47,170 nucleotides of DNA from an uncultured Nocardioidaceae bacterium (GCA_902805855.1 CADCUJ010000020.1:1-47170), one strand, 5' to 3'. Counted from the stretch's first letter, positions 18,134-25,463 are shown. Notes: generated by a model from the letters alone, not told the origin. Numbers and translations are program-made.

Positions 18134-18170
18134 GTGAGGCCCCGCAAAGTATGAGTTTGCGGGGCCTCAC
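18134..18170. terminator. Strong hairpin downstream of tRNA-Arg
   Basis: A perfect 15-base stem (GTGAGGCCCCGCAAA and its complement) encloses a seven-base loop. No long T-run follows. It is 83 bases after the tRNA and could stop transcription from either side. Confidence 0.8.
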
Positions 18171-18315
18171 TGTTGCCCGGGGCAGTGACGCGCCCGACCA
18201 ACACGGACGGATCCGTTGATCCCGCACCCCGTCACCGGTGGGTCCGGCGGATGAATCCGCGGACTTCGGATCTCGGTTTTCCGTCCGATCTCGCCTCCGG
18301 TCTCCCGGCGGCGTA

Positions 18316-18369
18316 GAGAAGTTCTATCGCCCGAAAGCCCTGTCCCGCAAGGGGTTTCGGCAACTTCTC
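18316..18369. other. Nested hairpin, candidate structured RNA
   Basis: The outer stem GAGAAGTT/AACTTCTC (18316-18323 with 18362-18369) encloses an inner stem CCGAAAGCCC/GGGGTTTCGG (18331-18340 with 18351-18360, one mismatch). The loop has ten bases. The direction of transcription is not known. Confidence 0.55.
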
Positions 18370-18391
18370 GACCCGGGATTTTCGGCCATCC

Positions 18392-18411
18392 GCGTGTCCG
18401 GCAGGACACGC
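18392..18411. other. Second hairpin next to the nested hairpin
   Basis: GCGTGTCC and GGACACGC form a perfect eight-base stem around the loop GGCA. There is no T-run on either side. Confidence 0.6.
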
Positions 18412-18538
18412 CGCGCAGGCCGCGGTTGTCCCCATACTTTTCCCCAGACCGGCGACCGCTGTGGACTGAGCGAGGGCGATCGTTGACCGGCGACGCCGGT
18501 ACACCGACAGGCAGGCGGTTTGGGGCCAGTGGGTACGG

Positions 18539-19321
18539 CTACCGGTCGAGTGCCGTGTCGACGGCTGTCTGCAAGGAAGCGAGGCTGTTGTCCTCCAGCG
18601 GCTCACCCTCGACGAGAACCGTCGGAGTCCCCGTGACACCGCTCTTGCTGGCCGCCTCGGTCGCCTCGGCCACCCACTGCTCGAACTTCCTCTGCTCGAT
18701 AGGCCCGGCCACTGCTCCCCGACGCGCTCCGGCTCGCACGGCCAGGTCGACGAGTTGGCGGTCGGAGAGGCCGGTCGTACCCTCGGCCGGCTGGTTCGCG
18801 AACAGCAGGTCGTGCATCTCGACCGCCGCGTCTTGGCCCGCCTCGTCGAGCACCACTCCGAGCGCATTCATCGCGCGGGTGGAGTACTCGCTGCCCTCGG
18901 AAGCGCCGTCGAGGAACGCCACCGTGCGGAACCGGACGTGCACATCGCCCACATCGGCGTACTCCTGGAGCGCATCTCCGGCGGTGCGCTCGAACCTCGC
19001 GCAGAACGGGCACAAGAAGTCCTCGTACACCTCGACGGTGACCGGCGCCTGCGCGGGCCCGAGAGGCAGCGCGTACTCGTCGGCCACCCCGTCGGGTGCA
19101 CCGGCGACCTGGCCCGGACCGCCGCCGGGGTCGTCGCGCATGGACTGCACGAGCACCGCGACGACGAGGACGACGACGAGCACACCCAGCACGGCCGCAC
19201 CGAGGACAACGACTCGGCGCCGCCGCTCCTTGCGCTCCTGCTCACGCCGAAGCGCGGCCGCCCGCTCCGCGGCACGCTGGGCGTTGGCCAGCCTCGTCGC
19301 ACGGGACTGCTTCTTCGACAT
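18539..19321 (-). CDS. Membrane-anchored DsbA-like thiol-disulfide oxidoreductase
   Basis: This protein probably forms or isomerises disulfides outside the membrane. Its 260 residues comprise a charged cytoplasmic head (about 1-37, with an alanine/arginine-rich helix), one membrane helix (about 38-58, VVVLGAAVLGVLVVVLVVAVLV), and an extracytoplasmic thioredoxin domain. The active site is EDFLCPFCARFE at about 100, and the cis-proline loop is GVTGTPTVLVEG. Disulfide exchange is family knowledge. The ATG at 19321 lies two bases after the stop of the MauE-like gene, so the two are one operon. The MauE-like membrane protein probably supplies or removes electrons for it, as DsbB/VKOR-type partners do. 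Confidence 0.92.
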   Translation of the reverse strand: MSKKQSRATRLANAQRAAERAAALRREQERKERRRRVVVLGAAVLGVLVVVLVVAVLVQSMRDDPGGGPGQVAGAPDGVADEYALPLGPAQAPVTVEVYEDFLCPFCARFERTAGDALQEYADVGDVHVRFRTVAFLDGASEGSEYSTRAMNALGVVLDEAGQDAAVEMHDLLFANQPAEGTTGLSDRQLVDLAVRAGARRGAVAGPIEQRKFEQWVAEATEAASKSGVTGTPTVLVEGEPLEDNSLASLQTAVDTALDR

Positions 19322-19323
19322 CG

Positions 19324-19794
19324 CTAAGCCTCCCTCGTCCGGGGCAAGAGCCGGTTGTCCCAGGCGAGGGGCGTTCGTGGCCGCCACACGAGCCAGCCCG
19401 AGAGCAGCAGGAGCCCGACGTCGCGGGCGATGTCGACCGGGTACGTCGCACTCGCTGCCTCGCTCGCGCCGCCACCGCCGCCGAAGCAGCCGCACTCGAT
19501 CTCCAGCCCGCGCGCCCATGCGGACACGATGCCGACGATGAACGCGACCAGCATCAGGCTGGACAACAAGGCCCCGAACCTGGTGAGCAGGCCCAGGAGC
19601 AGTACGACGCCGAGGAGCACCTCCAGCACCGGCAGCGCATAGCCAACCGTCGGCACCACCGGCTCCGGCAGGAGCTGGTAGGCGCGCACCGCGCGCACGC
19701 TCTCCGCAGGGTCCGGGAGCTTGAGCAGCCCGGCGATGACCCAGACACCTCCGACCACGACGCGGGCGACGACACCGAACCAGTTAGCGCTCAT
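19324..19794 (-). CDS. MauE/DoxX-like redox-associated membrane protein
   Basis: This 156-residue integral membrane protein has four hydrophobic helices: about 8-24, 50-70, 74-94 and 120-140. Between helices three and four lies a cysteine motif IECGCFGGGGG (about residues 98-108), the mark of MauE-family proteins that shuttle electrons to partner thioredoxin-like proteins. It is co-transcribed with the DsbA-like gene two bases downstream. The ATG at 19794 follows a TAGAAT box nine bases upstream, so the leader is very short. An inverted repeat at 19810-19828 separates it from the divergent orn gene. A role in extracytoplasmic thiol oxidation or methylamine-type maturation is inferred. Confidence 0.87.
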   Translation of the reverse strand: MSANWFGVVARVVVGGVWVIAGLLKLPDPAESVRAVRAYQLLPEPVVPTVGYALPVLEVLLGVVLLLGLLTRFGALLSSLMLVAFIVGIVSAWARGLEIECGCFGGGGGASEAASATYPVDIARDVGLLLLSGWLVWRPRTPLAWDNRLLPRTREA

Positions 19795-19803
19795 CCGTGC
19801 CTG

Positions 19804-19809
19804 ATTCTA
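19804..19809 (-). promoter_or_regulatory. -10 box for the MauE/DsbA operon
   Basis: TAGAAT on the minus strand ends nine bases before the ATG at 19794. Confidence 0.5.
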
Positions 19810-19828
19810 GGTTGCCGGATCGGCAACC
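19810..19828. promoter_or_regulatory. Perfect inverted repeat between divergent promoters
   Basis: GGTTGCCG-GAT-CGGCAACC, eight-base arms with a three-base centre. It lies between the MauE/DsbA and orn -10 boxes, so a bound protein could affect both. The regulator is unknown. Confidence 0.55.
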
Positions 19829-19832
19829 CGGA

Positions 19833-19838
19833 TAGGGT
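19833..19838 (+). promoter_or_regulatory. -10 box for orn
   Basis: TAGGGT lies seven bases before the GTG at 19846; a leaderless mRNA is likely. Confidence 0.6.
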
Positions 19839-19845
19839 GCTCCTC

Positions 19846-20526
19846 GTGAGCGACCGACTGGTGTGGATCGACTGCGAGATGACCGGCCTTGACCTTCGCC
19901 GGGACGCGCTGATCGAGGTCGCGGCGTTGGTCACCGATTTCGAGCTGAACGTGCTCGGCGAGGGTATCGACGTCGTCGTCAAGCCGCCGGCCGAGGCACT
20001 GGACCAGATGGACCCTTTCGTGCGCAACATGCACACCGTCAGCGGGCTGCTCGAGGAGCTCGACGACGGCATCGCCCTGGCGGACGCCGAGGAGCAGGTG
20101 CTCGGCTACATCCGTGGTCATTGTCCCGAGGGCAGCCGGCCACCGCTGGCCGGGAACACCGTCGCCACGGACCGGACGTTCCTGCTGCGTGACATGCCCA
20201 CCCTGGAAGGCTTCTTGCACTACCGGATCGTCGACGTCTCTTCGATCAAGGAGCTGTCGCGGCGGTGGTACCCGCGCGCGTACTTCAACTCACCCGCGAA
20301 GTCCGGCAACCATCGTGCTCTGGCCGACATCCAGGAGAGCATCGAGGAGCTGCGCTACTACCGTGCCGCGGTGTTCGTGCCACCGCCCGGTCCGAGCTCG
20401 GAGTCCGCGAAGGCCCTCGCCCGCCAGCACGGTGGCTCACTCACGGGGGTCGTTCCTGCGCCGGCGCCAGTGGCCGAGAAGGGCGAGGACCCGGACCGGC
20501 CGACACCTCCGGAGCCGGTACACTGA
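19846..20526 (+). CDS. orn: Oligoribonuclease
   Basis: This DEDDh 3'-5' exonuclease degrades di- to pentaribonucleotides, including the pGpG left from cyclic di-GMP. The 226-residue protein has WIDCEMTGLD at 6-15 (first two acidic residues), the NTVATDRTFLLRDMPTLEGFLHYRIVDVSSIKEL region with the third, and NHRALADIQESIEEL with the catalytic histidine and last aspartate. A proline-rich tail of about 40 residues exceeds the usual 180-residue length. The GTG at 19846 fits the leaderless -10 geometry; an in-frame GTG at 19837 would fall inside the -10 box. tRNA-His follows downstream, an arrangement also seen in mycobacteria. Confidence 0.95.
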   Translation: MSDRLVWIDCEMTGLDLRRDALIEVAALVTDFELNVLGEGIDVVVKPPAEALDQMDPFVRNMHTVSGLLEELDDGIALADAEEQVLGYIRGHCPEGSRPPLAGNTVATDRTFLLRDMPTLEGFLHYRIVDVSSIKELSRRWYPRAYFNSPAKSGNHRALADIQESIEELRYYRAAVFVPPPGPSSESAKALARQHGGSLTGVVPAPAPVAEKGEDPDRPTPPEPVH

Positions 20527-20580
20527 ACGCTGCCTCGGCTTGCTCTCGGCCCGGTTCGGTCCAAGAGTCGCCGTAGGCCG

Positions 20581-20600
20581 CGCGGCTGTCAGCAGCCGCG
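20581..20600. terminator. Hairpin between orn and tRNA-His
   Basis: CGCGGCTG and CAGCCGCG form a perfect eight-base stem around TCAG. No T-run follows, so termination is only possible. Confidence 0.5.
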
Positions 20601-20608
20601 ACACCCAT

Positions 20609-20685
20609 GGTGGGCGTAGCTCAGTCGGTAGAGCGCCGCGTTGTGGTCGCGGATGTCGCGGGTTCGAATCCCGTCGTTCACCCCA
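20609..20685 (+). tRNA. tRNA-His (anticodon GTG)
   Basis: The acceptor arm GTGGGCG pairs with CGTTCAC. The extra G at position -1 (base 20609) is encoded, as histidine tRNA requires. The anticodon loop TTGTGGT gives GTG, the T arm is GCGGG-TTCGAAT-CCCGT with one G-T pair, and CCA is encoded at 20683-20685. Confidence 0.95.
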
Positions 20686-20688
20686 GAT

Positions 20689-20722
20689 GTCGAGGGGCTT
20701 CCCGGCCGGGGAGCCCTTCGAC
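20689..20722. terminator. Hairpin terminator after tRNA-His
   Basis: A 15-base stem with two G-U pairs (20689-20703 with 20708-20722) has the loop GGCC. It starts four bases after the tRNA and could also stop transcription from rskA on the other strand. Confidence 0.8.
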
Positions 20723-20748
20723 GGTGCTGGTCGAGGTGCTCGGCCCGC

Positions 20749-21477
20749 TCAGACCTCGCTGGCCTCGACCGACATGATCGGCTCGGTGGTCGGCCGTTGC
20801 GAGCCGCCCTCCGGCTCGATCGTGATCGCCACCGTGACGTCCTCGTCGGGCAGACCCATCGCGGCGCCCTCGTCGGGGTCGGAGAGGACCCCACGGGAGG
20901 TCGCCTCACCGCGCTCGATCGCCCACAGCTGGTAGACCTGCTGGTCGGAGAGGCTCGGGAGCTCGTGGGTGTCCACCGCCATCCGGTTCAGCGAGGGCGA
21001 TGTGGCCACCGAGATCTCGGAGCCGTCTTCGGTCGGCATCGTGGTGACGCTCGCGTCCTCGGCGTCGAACACCCGGGTGACGCCGGCGGCGAGCTCAGAG
21101 TCCGGCTCGTTGAGCTGGTCGAACGCGAAGCTGCCAACGGCGATCGCAGCTAGCGCAGCCGCCGCAGCCACGAGGCGCGGAAACCACTTCGGGCGTCGGC
21201 CCTCACTGTCGCTGACAACCTCCTGCTCCTGTGCCGACGGGAGCAGTGGGGGCAGCTGCGGCTCCCGGTCCACTGCTGCCAGCACACGCGACTTGAGGTG
21301 TGCGGGCGGCTGAAGCGCCTCGGTGGCCCCCCACTTGGCCACCACCTGCTGGAACTCGGCCACCTCCAGGCGGCATGCCGGGCAGGCCTCGATGTGCGTG
21401 CCGAACTCCTGCGCCTCGTCGGCGGTCAACGCGTTCAGCGCGTAGGCGCCAGAAAGGGTGTGCAGATCGGTGCTCAT
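20749..21477 (-). CDS. rskA: Anti-sigma K factor RskA
   Basis: This single-pass membrane protein holds the ECF sigma factor SigK inactive until a signal triggers its proteolysis. The 242-residue protein has an N-terminal zinc anti-sigma domain with HIEACPACRLEV (about residues 28-39, histidine and two cysteines). One membrane helix lies at about 100-119 (LVAAAAALAAIAVGSFAF). The extracytoplasmic RskA domain includes VYQLWAIERGEATSRGVL and VAITIEPEGGS. The ATG overlaps the sigK stop as ATGA, so the pair is co-translated. This is the standard sigK-rskA arrangement of actinobacteria, and mycobacterial RskA is cut by Rip1 (from family knowledge). The regulon here is unknown. Confidence 0.93.
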   Translation of the reverse strand: MSTDLHTLSGAYALNALTADEAQEFGTHIEACPACRLEVAEFQQVVAKWGATEALQPPAHLKSRVLAAVDREPQLPPLLPSAQEQEVVSDSEGRRPKWFPRLVAAAAALAAIAVGSFAFDQLNEPDSELAAGVTRVFDAEDASVTTMPTEDGSEISVATSPSLNRMAVDTHELPSLSDQQVYQLWAIERGEATSRGVLSDPDEGAAMGLPDEDVTVAITIEPEGGSQRPTTEPIMSVEASEV

Positions 21478-22061
21478 GAGACCCCCTCCAGGCAGTCACG
21501 GAGACGGATCAGGCCGTCTCGCATTCTCGTCTTGATCGTGGGCAGTGGTCGGTCGAGCAGGCTCGCCACCTCTGCGTAGGTGTATCCGTTGAAGTACGCC
21601 AGTCGCACCGACTCCAGCTGAAGCTCGGTCAACGTCTCCAGGCACTCGCGGACGGTGCCGTGCTCCTCGGCCCGGATCAGTGCATCCGCAGGCTGGTCGT
21701 GGGTCACCTCGTCAGGTGCGGTGTGCTGGTCCTGGCGGCGCTGCGACTCGGTCCGGCGTACGGCGTCGACGGCTCGGCGGTGTGCGATCGTCATGATCCA
21801 GGTCTTCGCCTTGCCCATGCTTCGGTCGAAGCGCGCTGCCTTGCGCCAGATCTCCATGAAGACTTCCTGCGTGACGTCCTCGGCGCGGGCCGGGTCACGC
21901 ACGACGCGCCGTGCCAGCCCGAAGACCGCGGCCGAGATCTCGTCGTACAAAGCGCTGAAGGCCTGGTTGTCGCCACGGGCGACCTGACCCAAGAGCACAT
22001 CGACGTCCACGCCTCCACCCCCTGACGAGGGGACGAGCCGCAGATCGCGTTCAGGCGACAT
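21474..22061 (-). CDS. sigK: ECF RNA polymerase sigma factor SigK
   Basis: This 195-residue sigma-70 family protein directs RNA polymerase to stress promoters and is controlled by the downstream anti-sigma factor. Region 2 is seen in FSALYDEISAAVFGLARRVVRDPARAEDVTQEVFMEIWRKAARFD (about 35-79, with the -10 recognition). Region 4 is ELQLESVRLAYFNGYTYAEVASLLDRPLPTIKTRMRDGLIRL. The N-terminal 20 residues are not conserved. The ATG at 22061 has AAGGAG close upstream, so this gene is not leaderless. A decamer repeat array lies in the leader region just upstream. Stop and rskA start overlap in ATGA. Confidence 0.94.
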   Translation of the reverse strand: MSPERDLRLVPSSGGGGVDVDVLLGQVARGDNQAFSALYDEISAAVFGLARRVVRDPARAEDVTQEVFMEIWRKAARFDRSMGKAKTWIMTIAHRRAVDAVRRTESQRRQDQHTAPDEVTHDQPADALIRAEEHGTVRECLETLTELQLESVRLAYFNGYTYAEVASLLDRPLPTIKTRMRDGLIRLRDCLEGVS

Positions 22062-22070
22062 TCGCTCTCC

Positions 22071-22130
22071 TTGCTGGCCTGGTCTGGCGTGGTCTGGCGT
22101 GGTCCGGCGTGCTCTGCCGTGACCTGCATC
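22071..22130 (-). repeat. Decamer tandem repeats in the sigK leader
   Basis: GGTCTGGCGT occurs twice at 22081-22100, then as GGTCCGGCGT and GCTCTGCCGT at 22101-22120. Diverged copies flank these. The period is ten bases. The array ends about ten bases before the sigK ribosome-binding site. Confidence 0.8.
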
Positions 22131-22291
22131 CGAACATGGTTCGTCAACGCATTGGCTGCGGATTGCCGACTGTGCGACCCTTCTCAGCCGACTCTCAGCC
22201 GCCCGTTCATCATGGCTGCTGACGAGCCCTCCCGGATTTCAGTCTAGGTCGCTGCCGCTGCTACCGTTGCGGGTCGTTCCACGCCCTCCCG
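22131..22291. other. Intergenic region before tRNA-Lys and sigK
   Basis: Apart from the repeat array next door, I see no gene. TACCGT at 22262-22267 is a possible -10 box for tRNA-Lys. A TTGACG on the minus strand near 22149 could be part of a sigK promoter. Both are weak. Confidence 0.35.
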
Positions 22292-22364
<73 letters not shown>

Positions 22365-22479
22365 CCGGACTCCCCTCCATCCGTCTCGTGACGGGCACCA
22401 CTTCCGGGGACCTCGGCGTGCATGTGTGTGCCGCGCCCCGGGTACCGACCTCGCCTGTCACGGAGCGTAAGGAGGAGTC

Positions 22480-22713
22480 ATGCCCAGCAAGTCATCGAAT
22501 GTGAAGAACGAGAAGCAGTACGAAGCGCTCAAGGACAAGGGGATGTCCAAGCAGCGGGCGGCGAAGATCGCGAACGCGCCGGGCGCATCCCAGCGGGGCG
22601 GCAAGAAGAGCGGGTCCGGAGGGGACTCGTCTCAAGGCGGGACCACTGCTCAGAAGAAGAAGGCCGGCAGCAAGGGCGGGAAGGCTGCAGCCGGCAACCG
22701 CGGCCAGCGATAG
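22480..22713 (+). CDS. Small basic DUF7218-type protein
   Basis: This 77-residue, lysine- and glycine-rich protein occurs widely in actinobacteria. Its N-terminal part (about 1-30, VKNEKQYEALKDKGMSKQRAAKIANAPG) is a short helical motif found in plant and bacterial Rho-N-like proteins. The tail is low-complexity GGKKSGSGG and AGSKGGKAAAGNRGQR. It has no cysteine, membrane segment or signal. The strong basicity suggests nucleic acid binding, but no function is established. The ATG at 22480 has AAGGAGGA five bases upstream, an almost perfect ribosome-binding site, so high expression is likely. It follows tRNA-Lys and precedes a GNAT gene. Confidence 0.85.
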   Translation: MPSKSSNVKNEKQYEALKDKGMSKQRAAKIANAPGASQRGGKKSGSGGDSSQGGTTAQKKKAGSKGGKAAAGNRGQR

Positions 22714-22766
22714 ACCGCGGGCCTGACCGGAGCACGGTGACCCACTGAGGGCGGCCGGCCTCCGGT

Positions 22767-22772
22767 TAGGGT
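22767..22772 (+). promoter_or_regulatory. -10 box for the GNAT gene
   Basis: TAGGGT lies seven bases before the GTG at 22780, supporting a leaderless mRNA and this start codon. Confidence 0.6.
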
Positions 22773-22779
22773 GCGCCTC

Positions 22780-23268
22780 GTGGAGATCCGGGAGTACGTC
22801 GCCGAGGACTGGGCCGACGTCTGGCCGATCTTCCAACAGGTCGTCGCCGCGGGTGACACCTATGCCTACGACCCGGCGTGGTCGCCCACGGAGGCGCAGG
22901 CCGTCTGGGTCGAGGCGCCGCCCGGGCACACCGTCGTCGCGGTCCAGGGTGATCAGTTGCTCGCGACGGCCAAGATGGGCGCGAACCGGCCCGGGCGGGG
23001 TTCGCACGTGGCGACGGCGAGCTTCATGGTCGCCGAGCAGGCACGCGGGCGAGGCGTCGGACGGGCACTGGGTGAGTACGCCCTCGGCTGGGCGGCGCGG
23101 CAGGGCTTCGCCGCCATGCAGTTCAACGCGGTCGTGGAGACCAACCACGCAGCGGTCGCCTTGTGGAAGGTCCTCGGGTTCGAGATCGTCGGGACGGTTC
23201 CGGAGGCGTTCGAGCACCCGACGGCGGGGCGCGTCGGCCTGCACGTCATGCACCGGAGACTCAGATAG
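22780..23268 (+). CDS. GNAT family N-acetyltransferase
   Basis: This 162-residue acetyl-CoA-dependent transferase has the GNAT core. Motif A is ASFMVAEQARGRGVGRALGEYAL (about 83-105) with the Q/RxxGxG/A acetyl-CoA loop as ARGRGVGRA. The later strand FAAMQFNAVVETNHAAVALWKVLGF carries the asparagine and histidine expected in the domain. The N-terminal segment VEIREYVAEDWADVWPIF is typical of small-molecule or antibiotic-type acetyltransferases, such as phosphinothricin acetyltransferase-like ones. The acceptor is unknown. The GTG at 22780 is chosen by leaderless geometry; an upstream ATG three codons earlier exists. The gene is convergent with the cyclase remnant. Confidence 0.92.
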   Translation: MEIREYVAEDWADVWPIFQQVVAAGDTYAYDPAWSPTEAQAVWVEAPPGHTVVAVQGDQLLATAKMGANRPGRGSHVATASFMVAEQARGRGVGRALGEYALGWAARQGFAAMQFNAVVETNHAAVALWKVLGFEIVGTVPEAFEHPTAGRVGLHVMHRRLR

Positions 23269-23287
23269 CGGAGACAGCCGTGGGTGG

Positions 23288-23461
23288 TCAGTCGCCCGCG
23301 CGGCGTAACGCCCAGGGCTCCAGCCGGCGGTAGCCGCGCACCTTCACTCCTCGTACCTTCCGCACGGTGTAGTCGGCGTTTCCGGCGAGCTCGTCGGCAA
23401 GGTTGCGGTCGACCATCACCGTCCCGGGACGGGTCACCGAGGTGAGCCGTGCAGGCGTCAC
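23288..23461 (-). pseudogene. C-terminal remnant of a class III nucleotidyl cyclase
   Basis: This 57-codon frame reads ARLTSVTRPGTVMVD, then LADELAGNADYTVRKVRGVKVRGY, then RLEPWALRR. These match the end of the class III adenylate cyclase catalytic domain (after the NxxxR segment) and its usual final strand. Everything upstream of that domain is missing, including both metal-binding aspartates, so it cannot be an active cyclase. Similarity starts six or so residues before the first possible start codon. The GTG at 23461 overlaps the stop of the MOSC gene as GTGA, so it may still be translated. It has a rare TTA leucine codon. I read it as a decayed gene, not a new small protein. Confidence 0.75.
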
Positions 23462-24225
23462 GTTACCGACTGGTAGGTCAGCACTTCGACCTGGTCCCCT
23501 TCGCCTACCAGCCCCGGCAGCGTGACCTCTGCGATGACACCGAGGGTGGGACGACCGCGCAACGCTGCCAGCGAGCGGACACCGTCCCAGTCCCGCGCGC
23601 CGGTGGACGCCTGGTAGGCGATGACAGCGCAGCGGCCCAGACAGTGCGTGACCCGTACCTCCGCCCGGCCGAGCCGGAGGCGACGACCTACCCAGTCATC
23701 CTCCTCGAAGGCGGCGGTGCCGCTCACCTCGACGAGCATCCGGTACCGGGCACTGTCATCTCCCCCGGGATCGCTGGGCGCCGTGGCCGACCGCGCCGAA
23801 GCAGATCCGATCAGTGAGACCGGCCCCTCGTCCCAGCCGACACCGGTGCCTCCGGCGAGGACCAGCCTCAGCCGCTCGCCGACCAGGTCCGACAACGCAT
23901 CGCTCGCGGGGCCGATGACGACTCGACCGCTGCGTTGCTTGCCGAAGAGCAGGCCACCCGCGGTTCCCCCCAGCGACGTCAGGTCGGCGGTGGTCGAGGA
24001 GCCATCCGGGAAGGTGAGTCCCAGCTTGGCCGCCGCCAGGTCGAGGTCCGGGACGACGCCCGTGAGCAGCGGAAACCGTCTCATGGTCACCACCGACTCG
24101 TTCTCGCGCAGCAGGAAGAGCCGCCGGTCCTCCGCGACACCGTCCACGTCCAACCGCACCGTTGGTACGGACACGGACGCGAGCCCCTTCACCGGGGCGA
24201 TCCGCAGCCGGCTCACCACACGCAC
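23458..24225 (-). CDS. MOSC domain-containing protein
   Basis: This 255-residue protein has the N-terminal MOSC beta-barrel (RLRIAPVKGLASVSVPTVRLDVDGVAEDRRLFLLREN, about 5-40) and the C-terminal MOSC domain with a conserved cysteine in VTHCLGRCAVIAYQASTG. Members of this family bind sulfur or the molybdenum cofactor; mARC and YiiM enzymes reduce N-hydroxylated compounds. The precise activity here is unknown. GTG at 24225 is chosen because GGGAGA lies ten bases upstream and the family motif begins soon after. An ATG at 24243 overlaps the peptidase stop. It lies eight bases downstream of the P1 peptidase gene, so it belongs to that operon. A cyclase remnant begins at its stop codon. Confidence 0.86.
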   Translation of the reverse strand: MRVVSRLRIAPVKGLASVSVPTVRLDVDGVAEDRRLFLLRENESVVTMRRFPLLTGVVPDLDLAAAKLGLTFPDGSSTTADLTSLGGTAGGLLFGKQRSGRVVIGPASDALSDLVGERLRLVLAGGTGVGWDEGPVSLIGSASARSATAPSDPGGDDSARYRMLVEVSGTAAFEEDDWVGRRLRLGRAEVRVTHCLGRCAVIAYQASTGARDWDGVRSLAALRGRPTLGVIAEVTLPGLVGEGDQVEVLTYQSVT

Positions 24226-24232
24226 CCGGCAA

Positions 24233-25339
24233 CTATCTCCCATGCTCGCGGAGAAGCCGCATCACCACGTCCGGGTCGAGTCCCTCACGCGCGTTCCCGG
24301 AACGCCCGGTCATCGTCCTCGACATCAGCATCGAGTTGAGGGCGGCCTCCTCGCTCGCCTCCACGACTGCCGCGAACAGCGGGTCGAGCGCCCGCCCGGA
24401 CACCTCGGCCCGACCCTCGACCCGCCCGTCCCGGTCCATCCGCAGCCCCGTCGAGCAGGCGAGGAAGATCTCGCCGCTGCCGTGGTGGGCCACCGAGCCG
24501 GTTCGGGCCAGCCCGAGACCCACCCGACGCGCGAGCCGGGCGCAGCCCGCACCGTCGACAGCCGCGTCGGTGACCACGACTCCGATGCACGAGCCTGCCA
24601 CCTCCGGTCCGGCTGGTCCTCCGACCGGTTCAGATCGACCTTCCGCCGCGCCCGCTCCCAGCAGTCGGCCCACCGGGACCCCGTCGACCGTCAGCCGCGC
24701 CCGCTCGCCGTAGTTGGTCATCAACAGCACACCCACGGTGTGGCCGTCGGGGGTCACCCGGGACGCGGTCCCGATGCCGCCCTTGAACCCCAGGCACGAC
24801 ATGCCGGTGCCCGCACCGACGCTTCCCTCGGCCGGCGGCCGGTCTGCACCGCGAGAGGCGAGCGCCTGAGCCCACGCGTTCTCCACGTCATCGCGTTGGA
24901 CCTGCATCCGCCGGGCGTCGTTGAGGAAGGAGTCGTCGCACTCCGCGACCACAGGAATGATGAAGTCCTCGGCCACCCGCGGCTCCCGGTCGAGCATCAG
25001 CTCGCAGGCCGCGTCGTACACCCGTCCGAGCTGCAGGGTGGAGGTGAGGAAGACCGGCGTCTCGAGGCTTCCCCACTCGGCGGCGGAGATGAAGCCGGTG
25101 CACTCTCCGGCCCCGTTGAGCACCGCACCGCCTGCGGGCAGCGGCCGGTCGAACGCGTCGTCGGCGCCCACGAGCACGGTCACACCGGTGCGCGCGGTGC
25201 CGCGACCCTCGGGTGGGTCCGGCTCGTCGCGGACCACCGTGGCATGGCCGAGGCCGACGCCCTCGACGTCGAGGACCGAGTTGGTCCGGCCGGGAGGTAG
25301 CAGTCCGATCGTGACTCCGAGGTCCGCTGCGCGTGGCAT
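24233..25339 (-). CDS. P1/S58 family N-terminal nucleophile aminopeptidase
   Basis: This is a DmpA-type aminopeptidase precursor of 368 residues that probably cleaves itself into two chains. The expected glycine-serine autoproteolysis site is at AGSCIGVVVTDAA (about residue 247-248), the usual GSIIVVVATDA motif of the family. Other conserved parts are GVTVLVG, GAGTGMSCLGFKGGIGTASR and TNYGERARLTVDG. M. tuberculosis Rv1333, in the cys/murI block, belongs to the same family, but here the gene lies elsewhere. The ATG at 25339 has AGGA eight bases upstream. A GTG at 25345 is closer than usual to that site. Substrates are not visible. Confidence 0.88.
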   Translation of the reverse strand: MPRAADLGVTIGLLPPGRTNSVLDVEGVGLGHATVVRDEPDPPEGRGTARTGVTVLVGADDAFDRPLPAGGAVLNGAGECTGFISAAEWGSLETPVFLTSTLQLGRVYDAACELMLDREPRVAEDFIIPVVAECDDSFLNDARRMQVQRDDVENAWAQALASRGADRPPAEGSVGAGTGMSCLGFKGGIGTASRVTPDGHTVGVLLMTNYGERARLTVDGVPVGRLLGAGAAEGRSEPVGGPAGPEVAGSCIGVVVTDAAVDGAGCARLARRVGLGLARTGSVAHHGSGEIFLACSTGLRMDRDGRVEGRAEVSGRALDPLFAAVVEASEEAALNSMLMSRTMTGRSGNAREGLDPDVVMRLLREHGR

Positions 25340-25463
25340 GGTCACGATCCTGCCGGAAGCCCAGCGCGCCGACGAGCACGGGTCAGGTCAGGGGGACTAG
25401 GTGATGACAGCGCCACGCGCCCTGGCACACAATGGCTCCCACCTGGCCATCGGAGGGCTGCTG

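Larger units (their letters stand above)
18171..18538. other. Non-coding stretch of about 370 bases with strong hairpins
   Basis: I see no convincing gene here; the open frames through it have no family pattern. It holds a nested hairpin at 18316-18369 and a second hairpin at 18392-18411. It does not match tmRNA, RNase P RNA or SRP RNA patterns that I know. It lies between the terminator after tRNA-Arg and the end of the convergent DsbA-like gene. Confidence 0.6.

Noticed and set aside
18171-18538. tmRNA, RNase P RNA or 4.5S RNA
   Set aside because: None of their conserved parts is present, such as a tRNA-like end pair or the RNase P core.
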